A stretch of DNA of 64,000 nt from Achromobacter spanius (GTDB lineage Bacteria > Pseudomonadota > Gammaproteobacteria > Burkholderiales > Burkholderiaceae_B). The stretch lies in contig NZ_CP034689.1 in the NCBI RefSeq assembly GCF_003994415.1, forward strand, positions 1,984,001 through 2,048,000, given 5' to 3'. The notes beneath the pieces are model-generated. The model made no database searches, had not been told where the DNA came from, and saw only the letters and a list, made by a program, of their open reading frames with translations. Positions 33,650 to 42,590 of this stretch are shown here, one piece after another. The position numbers were made by a program, and so were the translations under genes. Within the stretch, counting starts at the first letter, position 1. Each line of letters opens with the position of its first letter.

Positions 33650-33818
33650 TGTTTGAGGTGAGACGCCAACAGGACTTTGACAAAAGGCTTTGACAGCAGC
33701 AAGCCGCCAAACAAGAAAGAGTGCGGGCATTTTAACTCTTTTGCCTGGGGCGGCCAGATCCGTGTCGGCACCGCGCATTCCGCGCCACGTCGTCAAACGG
33801 GGACGATGCGTGTGGGCT

Positions 33819-34727
33819 TCAGCCCGCCGGCGCGAACAGCTCGGACAGTTTCAATTCCCGGATCAGTTGCCCGGTGGCCGTCGCCAGGCGGGTGGAGGGC
33901 CGGTGACGGGCGCTGGCCAGCACAAGATTATTGGTGATGGTGGGCGCGCCAATGTCGCAGAGCGACAAGGCATGCTCGGCGGCCGGGCCCCGCGCCGCCG
34001 AGCGCGGCAGAATGGCATAGGCGTCGCCTTGCGCGGCCAGTTCCACGATGGTCTGCACGGCGTCCACTTCGGCGGCCACCTTCAGGCGCACGCCTTGTGC
34101 GCGGCACACGCTTTCGACCAGGGTGCGGATGGCGTTGGGCAGGCTGGGCAGCACCAGCGGATAGTCGCCCAACCGCGCCACGGTAACGCGCTCAGGCAGC
34201 GGCGGCTGGTGGCCGGCAGCAGCCGCCAGCACCAGGTCTTCGCGGAACAGCGATTCGTAGGCAAGCTGGGGTGAGGGCGCCGGGTCATACAGCAGCGCCA
34301 GATCGACCCGGCCGGCCAGCAGCCATTCGCGCACCTGGGCGCTAAGGCCTTCAGCGACCGCGATAGAGGCTTCGGGGAAGCCGTGGCGAAACGCCTGCAC
34401 GAGCGGCGGCGTCAGCACGCGGGCGATACGCGGAGGCAAGCCCACCACCACTTTGCCCGTGGGCGTGGCGCGCAACGTCTGCAGGTCTTCCTTGGCGCGT
34501 TCGGCCAGGGTCAGCAGCGCGCGAGCATGTTCCAGGAAGCGCAAGCCGGCTTCAGTGGGTTCGGCGCCCCGGCCGTTGCGGTAAAGCAGGTGCTGGCCAA
34601 GCTCCAGTTCCAGCAGGCGCACCTGACGGCTCAAGGTGGGCTGGGCCACGTCCAGCATTTCAGCGGCGCGCGAGAAGCTGCGCCGTTCCGCCACCCTGAC
34701 GAAGTATTCGATCTGCTTGAGATCCAT
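33819..34727 (-). CDS. LysR-family transcriptional regulator
   Basis: A 302-residue protein. The start at 34727 gives MDLKQIEYFVRVAERRSFSR with the LysR winged helix (AAEMLDVAQPTLSRQVRLLE). The effector domain follows from about residue 90 (GKVVVGLPPRIARVLTPPLV). It is divergent from the hydrolase gene at 34797 across a 69-base gap containing an 8-8-8 dyad, so it very likely controls the 34.8-38.7 kb cluster and itself. CbbR/GltC/NAC-type features resemble regulators of aromatic catabolism. Confidence 0.93.
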   Translation of the reverse strand: MDLKQIEYFVRVAERRSFSRAAEMLDVAQPTLSRQVRLLELELGQHLLYRNGRGAEPTEAGLRFLEHARALLTLAERAKEDLQTLRATPTGKVVVGLPPRIARVLTPPLVQAFRHGFPEASIAVAEGLSAQVREWLLAGRVDLALLYDPAPSPQLAYESLFREDLVLAAAAGHQPPLPERVTVARLGDYPLVLPSLPNAIRTLVESVCRAQGVRLKVAAEVDAVQTIVELAAQGDAYAILPRSAARGPAAEHALSLCDIGAPTITNNLVLASARHRPSTRLATATGQLIRELKLSELFAPAG

Positions 34728-34743
34728 GGGGTATTTGATTTTT

Positions 34744-34767
34744 CTATATCTGAAATCAAAGATATAG
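34744..34767. promoter_or_regulatory. LysR operator dyad
   Basis: CTATATCT and AGATATAG, perfect complements, are separated by eight bases. It lies in the divergent gap, 17 bases from the lysR start, and has the T-N11-A form typical of LysR recognition sites. Confidence 0.75.
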
Positions 34768-34796
34768 CATTGTTTAGCGCGCGGCAATCCGCGACG

Positions 34797-35702
34797 ATGG
34801 CGCTTTCCCAGTCGTTTTTCCAGCAGGAACCCACAGTGCCCGATTGCCGTCCTCCGCTTGCCTCGCCGTCCCGTCCTCGCCACACCCTGCCGCCGGGCGC
34901 ATGCGACACGCACTGCCATGTGTTCGGGCCGGGCGACGTGTTCCCGTATGCCGAGGGCCGTTCGTACACGCCGCCCGATGCGCCGTACTCGGCCATGGCC
35001 GCGCTGCATGCGCATCTGGGCATTGAGCGCGCGGTGGTGGTGCAAGCCAACTGCCACGGCTCGGACCACAGCGCCTTGCTGGACGCGCTGGCCCAAAGCG
35101 GCGGGCGCTATCGCGGCGTGGCCTTGCTGGGGGCGGACACCACGGCGGCAACCGTCAAGCAATTGCATGAGGGCGGCGTGCGCGCCGCGCGCTTCAACTT
35201 CGTGCCGCACCTGGGCGGCGCGCCGGACCCGGCCGTGTTCGATCATGTGGTGGGCCTGATCGCGCCGCTGGGCTGGCATCTGTGCCTGCACGTGGACGGA
35301 GCGATGTTGCCCGAACTGTTGCCGCGCCTGCTGGCGTTGCCCCTGCCTTTTGTCGTGGATCACATGGGGCGCCTGAAGGCGGTCGACGGGCTGGAATCCC
35401 CTGCCATGCGGGCCTTGCTGAGCCTGGCCGATGTGCCGCAGGCCTGGGTCAAGGTGTCGGGCATTGACCGTATCGCGTCGGGCAAGCGCCCCTTCGCCGA
35501 GGGCATCCCTTTCGTGCGCGCCCTGATCCAGGCCATGCCGGACCGCAGCCTGTGGGGCACGGACTGGCCGCATCCCAACGTGGCGGGCGACATGCCGGAT
35601 GACGGCGAACTGGTGGACACGTTCTTTGAGGCGTGCCCGGATCCCGGCCTGCGCCAGCGGGTGCTGGTGGACAACCCCGCAAGACTGTACGGATTCATGT
35701 AG
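34797..35702 (+). CDS. amidohydrolase, 2-pyrone-4,6-dicarboxylate hydrolase-like
   Basis: A 301-residue metal hydrolase of the amidohydrolase-2 superfamily. ACDTHCHVFGPGDVFPYAEG holds the first metal motif (H-x-H), FVVDHMGRLKAV the central one and LWGTDWPHPNV the Asp ligand. This set is shared with LigI, which opens 2-pyrone-4,6-dicarboxylate in lignin-derived aromatic breakdown. ATG 34797 is adopted; a GTG at 34836 would give a family-like start (MPDCRPPLA). It is the first gene of the LysR cluster. The substrate is inferred. Confidence 0.82.
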   Translation: MALSQSFFQQEPTVPDCRPPLASPSRPRHTLPPGACDTHCHVFGPGDVFPYAEGRSYTPPDAPYSAMAALHAHLGIERAVVVQANCHGSDHSALLDALAQSGGRYRGVALLGADTTAATVKQLHEGGVRAARFNFVPHLGGAPDPAVFDHVVGLIAPLGWHLCLHVDGAMLPELLPRLLALPLPFVVDHMGRLKAVDGLESPAMRALLSLADVPQAWVKVSGIDRIASGKRPFAEGIPFVRALIQAMPDRSLWGTDWPHPNVAGDMPDDGELVDTFFEACPDPGLRQRVLVDNPARLYGFM

Positions 35703-35781
35703 ACGGCTGCGCGGCAGCGCGATGGTTTGGCGAGCAACAAAAATTTCGAGCCATAAAAATTCGATTCAACCAGGAGACATC

Positions 35782-36735
35782 ATGTTCAAGAAAGTGCTTT
35801 CAGCCACTGTGCTGAGTTTCGCTGCCTTCGGTGCGGCGCATGCCGACGGCCCCGTCCGTCTGATCGTCGCGTTCCCGCCCGGCGGGCCGGTGGATCTGGT
35901 GGGGCGCGTGCTGGCCGAGCAGTTGGGCAAGGAGCTCAAGCAGCAGGTCATCGTCGAAAACAAGGCGGGCGCCAATGGCAACATTGCCGCGGCCTACGTG
36001 GCCAAGGCGCCGGGTGATGGCTCGGTGCTGTTCCTGACCAGCGTGGGCGCGGTGGCGATCAGCCCGGCGCTGTACAAAGACATGCCCTACGATCCGGCGC
36101 GCGATTTCGCCCCGGTCTCGCGGGTGGTGAACAACGCCACCGTGTTTGTGGTGAACCCTTCCAACCCGGCAACGGACGCGGCGGACTTCGTCAAGCGTTC
36201 GCAGGCGGCGTCGCAATCGGTGGCGATCGGCTCGTCGGGCATCGGCAGCATTCCGCACCTGACCTTGGAAATGTTCGAAGACGCCAGCAAGGCCAACGTG
36301 CTGCACGTGCCGTACAAGGGCGCGGCGCCCGTCATCAACGACGTGATGGGTAATCAGGTGGCCGGCTTCTTCGGCGACGTGCCGGGCCTGATCGGCCACA
36401 TCCAGGGCGGCAAGCTGAAGCCGCTGGGTATTGCGGCGCCCACTCGCCATCCGCTGCTGCCCGACGTGAAGACGCTGGCCGAGCAAGGGATTGCCGGCGT
36501 GGAATCCAACAACTGGTATGGCATTGTGGCCCCCGCGTCCACGCCGGCCGCCACCGTCGACAAGCTGAACCAGGCCGTGCGCGCGGCGCTGGGCAATGAA
36601 GCGGTGCGCAGCAAGCTGGAGAAATTCGGCGCGCAAGCGGCGCCGAGCTCGCCGCAGGAACTGGCCGACCTGATCGCGTCCGACCGCGCCAAGTGGACCG
36701 CGCTGATCCAGCGCAAGAACATCCGTCCGGAGTAA
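35782..36735 (+). CDS. Bug-family periplasmic solute receptor (TctC-like)
   Basis: A 317-residue protein with a signal peptide (MFKKVLSATVLSFAAFGAAH then A-D). The Bug hallmarks follow: VRLIVAFPPGGPVDLVGRVL, VIVENKAGANGNIAAAYVAK and NVLHVPYKGAAPVINDVMGN. A good CAGGAG site precedes the ATG. Bug proteins bind carboxylates for tripartite transporters; no TctA/TctB membrane genes are nearby, as is common in this group. Cluster context suggests an aromatic or dicarboxylic ligand. Confidence 0.93.
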   Translation: MFKKVLSATVLSFAAFGAAHADGPVRLIVAFPPGGPVDLVGRVLAEQLGKELKQQVIVENKAGANGNIAAAYVAKAPGDGSVLFLTSVGAVAISPALYKDMPYDPARDFAPVSRVVNNATVFVVNPSNPATDAADFVKRSQAASQSVAIGSSGIGSIPHLTLEMFEDASKANVLHVPYKGAAPVINDVMGNQVAGFFGDVPGLIGHIQGGKLKPLGIAAPTRHPLLPDVKTLAEQGIAGVESNNWYGIVAPASTPAATVDKLNQAVRAALGNEAVRSKLEKFGAQAAPSSPQELADLIASDRAKWTALIQRKNIRPE

Positions 36736-36737
36736 GC

Positions 36738-37268
36738 ATGAGCGCCAGTCGAGTTGCGCCCGTAGAGCCGGGCACCCGCGCGGAACTGGCCACGCTGGAG
36801 GCGCGCATCAGCGCCGCCCGTGGCCGCATATCGCCGCTGTATCAGGTGCTGCTGAACAGCCCCGCCGTGGTGGAAGGCTGGGAAGCCATGCTGACCGCGA
36901 TCCGCCAGAAGACGTCGTTGTCGCCGCGCTTGCGCGAACTGATCATCTTGCGCGTGGCCACCCTGAACAATGCGCCCTACGAGTTCGACGCGCATGTGCC
37001 GCATGCCTTGGCGGGCGGCATGCCGCAGGACGTGATCGACGCCTTGCGCGCCAACCCGGCGCCGGGCGACGTGCAAGGGCTGGCGCCCGGCGAGGCCGAC
37101 GTGCTGGCGCTGACCGACGCCATGACGCGTGACATCGAGGTGCCCGATGCGGTGTTCGCGCCCGTGCGCGCCCGCTACGATGACGCGCAATTGGTCGAGC
37201 TGGCGGCCACGGTGGGCGCGTACAACATGGTGTCGCGCTTTCTGGTGGCGTTGCGCGTCGGGCATTGA
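36738..37268 (+). CDS. carboxymuconolactone decarboxylase / AhpD-like protein
   Basis: A 176-residue protein. AEGISP-like RISPLYQVLLNSPAVVEGWE, then LSPRLRELIILRVATLNNAP, YEFDAHVPHA and the end LVELAATVGAYNMVSRFLVA follow the CMD pattern. The usual C-x2-C thiol pair of AhpD is absent (the expected site reads NNAPYEFDAH), so peroxidase activity is unlikely and a decarboxylase or isomerase-like role is more plausible. It starts three bases after the Bug stop. Confidence 0.85.
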   Translation: MSASRVAPVEPGTRAELATLEARISAARGRISPLYQVLLNSPAVVEGWEAMLTAIRQKTSLSPRLRELIILRVATLNNAPYEFDAHVPHALAGGMPQDVIDALRANPAPGDVQGLAPGEADVLALTDAMTRDIEVPDAVFAPVRARYDDAQLVELAATVGAYNMVSRFLVALRVGH

Positions 37269-37280
37269 AAGGAGAAGACT

Positions 37281-37853
37281 GTGCAGGAAATACAGGAAGC
37301 GGTATTACTGGTGTCACTGGGCGAACGCTTTGACAACGCGCGCGCGGCCGACATGGGCGAGCGTCTGACTACGGGGCTGGCCGGTGTGCGCGTCAATGCG
37401 TTCGCCGCGCTTGAGGAAGAAGACACTTATGTGTACCTGCGTGGCGCGGCGGGCTCGTTGCCGGAAATCCAGGCGCGCCTGGCCGAACACTTTCCAGGCG
37501 CCCGGGCGCGTGTGTTGCATCAGACCCTGGACCTGCCCGGCGCCTCCGCCGGTCAGGACGCGCCGTGGCACTACATCGTTGAAACCGATGTGCTGCCTGA
37601 GGCCGAGGCGGACCTGAACGCCTGGTACGACCAGGAACATTTGCCCGGCCTGGCGTCGGTGCTGGGCACGGTACGCGCGATGCGTTACGAATGCCGTGAT
37701 GAGTCGCCGCGTTACCTGGCCTGCTACGACCTGCACACCCGCGAAACCTTCGGCAGCCCGCCGTGGCTGGCCGTGCGCGCCACGGACTGGAGCAGCCGCG
37801 TGCGGCCATCGTTTCGCAATACACGCCGCACGATGTTCAAGAAAGTTCTGTGA
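37281..37853 (+). CDS. dimeric alpha-beta barrel (EthD-like) protein
   Basis: A 190-residue protein starting with GTG after AAGGAGAAG. The C-terminal half (HYIVETDVLPEAEADLNAWY then DQEHLPGLASVLGTVRAMRY) is the ferredoxin-like EthD/NIPSNAP-type fold with the conserved Y-D-x-E-H-L-P-G pattern. Such proteins often act as small isomerases, cyclases or accessory proteins in degradation pathways. The function here is undefined; operon membership ties it to the LysR cluster. Confidence 0.75.
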   Translation: MQEIQEAVLLVSLGERFDNARAADMGERLTTGLAGVRVNAFAALEEEDTYVYLRGAAGSLPEIQARLAEHFPGARARVLHQTLDLPGASAGQDAPWHYIVETDVLPEAEADLNAWYDQEHLPGLASVLGTVRAMRYECRDESPRYLACYDLHTRETFGSPPWLAVRATDWSSRVRPSFRNTRRTMFKKVL

Positions 37854-37884
37854 ATAGCCAGCCGTTAGGTACCGGCGAGGGGAC

Positions 37885-38736
37885 ATGATGATGAAGCAAT
37901 TGCTGACCGGCCTGACGATAACGTGCGCATTCGCCGCGACCTCGCCGGCATTGGCCGATGTGCCCAAGCGCGTCAACGTGCTGGTGGGTAACGGCGCCAG
38001 CATTGAAGTGCTGGACCAAGGGCAGGGGCCCGCGCTGGTGCTGTTGCCGTCGCGCGGGCGCGGCGCGCAGGATTTCGACGAACTGGCCCAACGCTTTGTC
38101 CAGGCCGGCTATCGCGTGCTGCGTCCGCAGCCGCGCGGCATTGGCGGCAGTACGGGGCCGATGTCGGGCATCACGCTGCATGACCTGGCCGATGACCAGG
38201 CCGCGGTGATCCGCAACGTGGCGCGCCAGCCTGTGGTGATGGTGGGCCACGCTTTTGGTAATTGGGTGGCGCGTGCGACGGGGGTGGATCACCCTGAATT
38301 GGTGCGCGGCGTGGTGATCGTGGCGGCGGCGGCCAAGCAGTATCCCAAGGGCCTGAGCGAACACGTGGATCGCAGTGCGGATTTGTCGCTGCCTGATGCC
38401 GAGCGCTTGAAATCCATCCAGCATGTGTTTTTTGCGCCGGGTAATGATGCGCGTGTCTGGCTGAATGGCTGGTACCCGCAGGTCAGTGAGAGTCAGCGCA
38501 TGGCGGGCAAGGCGACGCGGCAATCTGATTGGTGGTCGGGCGGGGACAAGCCCTTGCTGGATTTGCAGGCTGAACTTGATTTGTTCAAGCCGCCTGCGAC
38601 CCGCGATGAGATTCGCGATGAGTTTGGTGGTCGCGTGTCGGTGGTGGTGATCGGGGGGGCTGGGCACGCGCTGGTGCCGGAGAAGCCGCAAGAGGTGGTG
38701 GAGGCTATTGCGGGGTGGGAGCGTGGGTTGCGGTGA
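37885..38736 (+). CDS. secreted alpha/beta-hydrolase lacking nucleophile Ser
   Basis: A 283-residue protein with a signal peptide (MKQLLTGLTITCAFAATSPA then L-A). The fold is clear: LVLLPSRGRGAQDFDELAQR, VLRPQPRGIGGSTGPMSG and an acid/His end at VVVIGGAGHALVPEKP. The nucleophile elbow reads VGHAFGNWVAR with Ala123 where Ser, Asp or Cys is expected. It may be a non-hydrolytic member or use another mechanism. It closes the LysR cluster; imperfect repeats follow. Confidence 0.8.
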   Translation: MMMKQLLTGLTITCAFAATSPALADVPKRVNVLVGNGASIEVLDQGQGPALVLLPSRGRGAQDFDELAQRFVQAGYRVLRPQPRGIGGSTGPMSGITLHDLADDQAAVIRNVARQPVVMVGHAFGNWVARATGVDHPELVRGVVIVAAAAKQYPKGLSEHVDRSADLSLPDAERLKSIQHVFFAPGNDARVWLNGWYPQVSESQRMAGKATRQSDWWSGGDKPLLDLQAELDLFKPPATRDEIRDEFGGRVSVVVIGGAGHALVPEKPQEVVEAIAGWERGLR

Positions 38737-38798
38737 GGGGGCGGTTATTGGCGCGGGGTGATGGGTTGCGCGCGATCGGGGGTGGCTCTGTGGCCGGT

Positions 38799-38893
38799 AC
38801 CGGTGCGCGCTTCACCCATCCTACGGGTTGCCGGTGCGTGGTGCACCCATCCAACGGGTTGTGCCGGTGCGCGGTTCACCCGTCCAAGGTGTG
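38799..38893. repeat. three imperfect tandem 30-33 bp repeats
   Basis: Units at 38799-38830, 38831-38863 and 38864-38893 share CCGGTGCG, a TTCACCC/GCACCC core and ATCC-ACGGGTTG. They lie between the convergent hydrolase gene and argF. They look like a small REP-type intergenic element rather than CRISPR: no constant-repeat and spacer structure is present. Confidence 0.75.
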
Positions 38894-38907
38894 AACCGCC
38901 GCGTGGG

Positions 38908-39864
38908 TCACACTTGGCCGAGTAGCAGGAATTCCATCAGCGCCTTTTGTACGTGCAGACGGTTTTCGGCTTCGTCCCAGACCACGCTTTGCGGGCCGTC
39001 GATGACTTCACCGGTGACTTCTTCGCCACGGTGGGCCGGCAGGCAGTGCATGAAGACGGCTTGGGGGTCGGCGGCGGCCATCATTTCGGCATCCACGCAC
39101 CAGTCGGCAAAGGCGGCGCGGCGCTCTTCGTTTTCGGCTTCGTAACCCATGCTGGTCCAGACGTCGGTCGTGACCAGATGCGCGCCCTGGCAGGCCTCCA
39201 TGGGGTCCTTGAACTGGCGCAGCACCTTGTCCGAAGGCGTGCCGATGCGCGAGGCTTCGAGCTCGTAGCCGGCGGGCGTGGACACATGCAGCGTAAAGCC
39301 CAGCATTTCGGCCGCGTGCAGCCAGGTGTAGGCCATGTTGTTGGCGTCGCCCACCCAAGCCACCGTCTTGCCCGCGATGGGGCCGCGATGTTCGATGTAG
39401 GTGAAGATGTCGGCCAGGATCTGGCAGGGGTGGAATTCGTTGGTCAGGCCGTTGATGACGGGCACGCGCGAGTGCGATGCGAAGCGCTCGATGCGGGTCT
39501 GCTCGAACGTGCGGATCATGACGATGTCGACCATGCGCGAGATGACGCGCGCTGTGTCTTCGATGGGTTCAGAGCGGCCCAGTTGCGAGTCATTCGAGGT
39601 CAGGTTGATGACCGATCCGCCCATTTGGTACATGCCGGCTTCGAACGAGACGCGGGTGCGGGTGCTGGCTTTTTCGAACACCATCGCCAGCGTGCGATCG
39701 TGCAGCGGCATGTGGGGTTCGTAGCGCTTGAACTTTTCCTTGATGATGCGCGCGCGGTCCAGCACGTAGGCGATTTCCGCGGACGAAAAATCCTTGAACT
39801 GAAGAAAATGCCGCAACGGGCCGTTTTGAGTCGTGGGAGGAGTCATGGTGTTGTCGCAGGTCAT
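38908..39864 (-). CDS. argF: ornithine carbamoyltransferase
   Basis: A 318-residue enzyme forming citrulline from ornithine and carbamoyl phosphate. The carbamoyl phosphate motif STRTR, the HPCQ motif (NEFHPCQILADI) and the ornithine site VFMHCLPAHRGEEV are all present. The ATG at 39864 overlaps the argD stop; an ATG at 39846 is an alternative. argD-argF therefore form one minus-strand operon feeding argG. Confidence 0.96.
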   Translation of the reverse strand: MTCDNTMTPPTTQNGPLRHFLQFKDFSSAEIAYVLDRARIIKEKFKRYEPHMPLHDRTLAMVFEKASTRTRVSFEAGMYQMGGSVINLTSNDSQLGRSEPIEDTARVISRMVDIVMIRTFEQTRIERFASHSRVPVINGLTNEFHPCQILADIFTYIEHRGPIAGKTVAWVGDANNMAYTWLHAAEMLGFTLHVSTPAGYELEASRIGTPSDKVLRQFKDPMEACQGAHLVTTDVWTSMGYEAENEERRAAFADWCVDAEMMAAADPQAVFMHCLPAHRGEEVTGEVIDGPQSVVWDEAENRLHVQKALMEFLLLGQV

Positions 39865-41084
39865 TGAGCCCGGCCGGGCGCAACGCCGGGTCGGGACAGG
39901 GATGATGAATGTTCGGCCAGAAAATCTTGGATGAGCGGAACCAGGATGGCGACGATCTGGTCCGCCTCTTGCTTGTTCAGGATCAACGGCGGCAGCAGGC
40001 GCACGACACGGTCGCGGGTGACGTTGATGAGCAGGCCCGCTTCCATCGCGCGTAGCGCCAGCACGCCGCAGGGGCGCGCCAGTTCAATGCCCAGCATCAG
40101 GCCACGGCCACGCACCTGGGTCACGCCGACAGTGCCTGTCAGGGCGCTGGCCAGCGCGTCTTGCAGGTAAGCCCCCACCGTGTGGGCGTTGTCCAGCAGC
40201 TTGTCGGTTTCCAGCGTGTCCAGCACGGCCAGGCCGGCCGCGCAGACCAGCGGCCCGCCGCCGAACGTGGTGCCATGGCTGCCCGGCGTGAAGACACCCG
40301 CCGCGGGGCCGGCCGCCAGCATCGCGCCGATGGGCACGCCGCCCGCCAGACCCTTGGCCAGCGTCATGACGTCGGGTTTGATATCGGCCCATTGGTGCGC
40401 GAACCATTTGCCGGTGCGCCCGATGCCGGATTGCACTTCGTCGATCATCAGCAGCCAGCCGCGTTCGGTGCAAAGTTGGCGCAGCGCTTGCAGGTAGGTG
40501 ATGTCGGAGGGGCGGATGCCGCCTTCGCCTTGCAGCACTTCAAGCAGCACCGCGGTGGTGCGCGGTTCGGCGTCGCCGGCCGCGCGCACGGCGGCCAGGT
40601 CGTTGTAGGGCACCTGGATGAAGCCGGTGGGCAGCGGCTCGAAGCCCTTGCGCGCTTTCTCGCTGCCCGTGGCCGCCAGCGTGGCCAGCGTGCGGCCATG
40701 CCAGGACGAGTCCATGGTGATGATGTGGGCGTGCTGGTTGCCGCGCTGGTAGGCGTAATAGCGCGCCAGCTTGATGGCGGCTTCGTTCGCTTCCGATCCG
40801 CTATTGCAGAACGCCACTTCCTGCATGCCGGACAAGGCCGTCAAGCGGGCGGCCAGCGCCTCTTGCTGTGGAATTTCGTAGATGTTGGACGTGTGGATGA
40901 CGCGCGCGGCCTGTTCGCTGATGGCGGCCACCAGTTTCGGATGTGCGTGGCCCAGGCAGGAAACGCCAATGCCGGCCAGCGCGTCCAGGTATTTGCGCCC
41001 GTTTGCATCCCACAGCCATACGCCCTGGCCGTGCGAAAACGCAACCGGCAGGCGAGCGTAGATATTGGCCAGAGGCGAGGTCAT
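39861..41084 (-). CDS. argD: acetylornithine aminotransferase
   Basis: A 407-residue PLP enzyme of class III aminotransferases acting in arginine (and possibly lysine) synthesis. FCNSGSEANEAAIKLARYYA binds the cofactor phosphate, IDEVQSGIGRTGKWFAHQW holds the Asp, and the PLP lysine lies in LAKGLAGGVPIGAM. GGAGG precedes the ATG on the minus strand. Ornithine or succinylornithine specificity cannot be excluded, but coupling to argF favours argD. Confidence 0.94.
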   Translation of the reverse strand: MTSPLANIYARLPVAFSHGQGVWLWDANGRKYLDALAGIGVSCLGHAHPKLVAAISEQAARVIHTSNIYEIPQQEALAARLTALSGMQEVAFCNSGSEANEAAIKLARYYAYQRGNQHAHIITMDSSWHGRTLATLAATGSEKARKGFEPLPTGFIQVPYNDLAAVRAAGDAEPRTTAVLLEVLQGEGGIRPSDITYLQALRQLCTERGWLLMIDEVQSGIGRTGKWFAHQWADIKPDVMTLAKGLAGGVPIGAMLAAGPAAGVFTPGSHGTTFGGGPLVCAAGLAVLDTLETDKLLDNAHTVGAYLQDALASALTGTVGVTQVRGRGLMLGIELARPCGVLALRAMEAGLLINVTRDRVVRLLPPLILNKQEADQIVAILVPLIQDFLAEHSSSLSRPGVAPGRAQ

Positions 41085-41272
41085 TGCGGATCCTCCTGGG
41101 GGATGACCAAAAAACCGGTCCTGAATTCGTTGAATCCCCAGGCGAAAGCGGGGCGGAATCGGCTTTTGGAAGAGAGCAAAGGATCAATCATATACAATTC
41201 GCGGCGCAGGGCGCATGTTTGATCACGCCGAAGATCCGGCTTTCGTGAAAGGCGCGCTGTAGTGAAGAACTC

Positions 41273-41563
41273 ATGGCAACTCGCGTCAGACAATTCGTAA
41301 TTCATGGCGTTACCGAAAGCGGTAGCCGATTCCGCCCCAGCGATTGGGCGGAGCGGCTCGCTGGCGTAATGGCTCAGTTCCGGCCCGCCGGCTGTGCCGG
41401 TAACCACCTCACTTATTCGCCTTATGTGCTGCCCGTCGTTATCGACGGCGTGCGCGGAATCGTGGTCGACTTGCGTTTGCGCGACCTGGAACCGTTGGCG
41501 TACAAGTTCGTGGTGGATTTCGCTCGCGACAACAACCTCAAGACGGAAGAACGCGAAATCTAA
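41273..41563 (+). CDS. DUF3579 family protein
   Basis: A 96-residue protein starting MATRVRQFVIHGVTESGSRF, with RPSDWAERLAGVMAQF and LRLRDLEPLAYKFVVDFARD, the DUF3579 pattern found in betaproteobacteria and typically divergent from argD. No biochemical role is known. The 188-base gap to argD holds promoters for both genes. A terminator follows at 41576. Confidence 0.85.
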   Translation: MATRVRQFVIHGVTESGSRFRPSDWAERLAGVMAQFRPAGCAGNHLTYSPYVLPVVIDGVRGIVVDLRLRDLEPLAYKFVVDFARDNNLKTEEREI

Positions 41564-41575
41564 GCCCCAGAACGA

Positions 41576-41600
41576 AAAAGCGCCCCAACCGGGCGCTTTT
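41576..41600. terminator. intrinsic terminator after DUF3579 gene
   Basis: A 10-bp perfect stem (AAAAGCGCCC with GGGCGCTTTT, five-base loop). The A run and T run make it usable in both directions, although the nearest minus-strand gene ends 107 bases further right. Confidence 0.9.
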
Positions 41601-41706
41601 CTCTTTCGTGGGGAAAGTGGCGCGCCCATCGGGCGGGCTTGAGGCTACGCCGCGCCTTCGTCAGACCGGCATCGCGCATCCGTGCCTTCGCGGCGCGCAT
41701 GACGCG

Positions 41707-42426
41707 TCACGTGCCGTAGCGATCCAGGATCTTGCGGATATCGCGCACGCCCGTTCCGTCGGTGCTCAGCAGCGCCCGCGCGGTGACGGATTCCAGATGG
41801 TGTTCAAGCAGATGCAGCACGTGCTTTTCGTCACGCGCGCGCAGGCCTTCCACAATTTCCATATGTTCGCTGACCGCGCATTCACTGGAATGCGGCCGTC
41901 CGTAAAGCGCCAGGATCAGCGAGCAGCGCGAGACGATTTCGTTCACGTAGCGGGCATAGACCGCATTGCCCGATAGCTCGGCCATCAAGATGTGGAATTC
42001 GCCCGACAGCCGGATGGATTCATTCGTGCTGTTGCGTTTGCGAGCCGCTTCCTCTTCCTCCACATGCCGGGCCAGACGTGTCAGCCCGGTTTCGGTGATG
42101 TGTTGCACCAGCTTGCGGGCGACGTCGCGTTCCAGGCAGCGGCGCGCTTCGAAGATGTCGTGCGCTTCTTCCAGACTGGGGCGCGCCACCGCCGCGCCGC
42201 GATTGGGGCGCAGGTCTACCAGGCCTTCACTGAACAAGCGCGTCAACACGCCGCGGACGATGGTGCGGCTGACGCCAAAGCGTTCACCGATGATGTCTTC
42301 GGGCAGCTTGTCGCCGGGCAGCAAGGCCTGCTCGATGATGGCGCGGCGCAAATTTATGTATACGATTTGGCTGCGATTTACGTCTTTCTTCGGGGGCTCG
42401 TTGGCCGGTGGCGCGAGAGTGTTCAT
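41707..42426 (-). CDS. GntR-family regulator (FadR/FCD subfamily)
   Basis: A 239-residue protein. The start at 42426 has AGGAAG upstream; a longer frame is not supported. The wHTH (LRRAIIEQALLPGDKLPEDI, FGVSRTIVRGVLTRLFSEGL, LRPNRGAAVARPS) is followed by an all-helical FCD effector domain with likely metal or ligand residues (EFHILMAELSGNAVYARYVN, EHMEIVEGLRARD, HLLEHHLESV). It is divergent from the racemase-ABC-amidohydrolase operon and should regulate it. Confidence 0.92.
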   Translation of the reverse strand: MNTLAPPANEPPKKDVNRSQIVYINLRRAIIEQALLPGDKLPEDIIGERFGVSRTIVRGVLTRLFSEGLVDLRPNRGAAVARPSLEEAHDIFEARRCLERDVARKLVQHITETGLTRLARHVEEEEAARKRNSTNESIRLSGEFHILMAELSGNAVYARYVNEIVSRCSLILALYGRPHSSECAVSEHMEIVEGLRARDEKHVLHLLEHHLESVTARALLSTDGTGVRDIRKILDRYGT

Positions 42427-42590
42427 CTTCTTCCTTGGCTCCTGGACCTGCGCGTATTTTTGTAATGCATAGGGGCCACGGTAGCCGCGGCACCGCGCTG
42501 CGCGGGGCGTAGGCAAGCATACTACAACGCCGCTAAGGGTTAGCGATAGCTTGAAGCCTGGCATCAGGCGCGTACATTGTCGGCATAAAT

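Noticed and set aside
32270..33661. Plus-strand open frame of 463 codons opposite argG
   Set aside because: Antisense shadow of argG, low-complexity Val/Ala/Gln-rich product and no ribosome site.
38799..38893. Possible CRISPR-like array
   Set aside because: Only three imperfect, directly adjacent units with no spacers.
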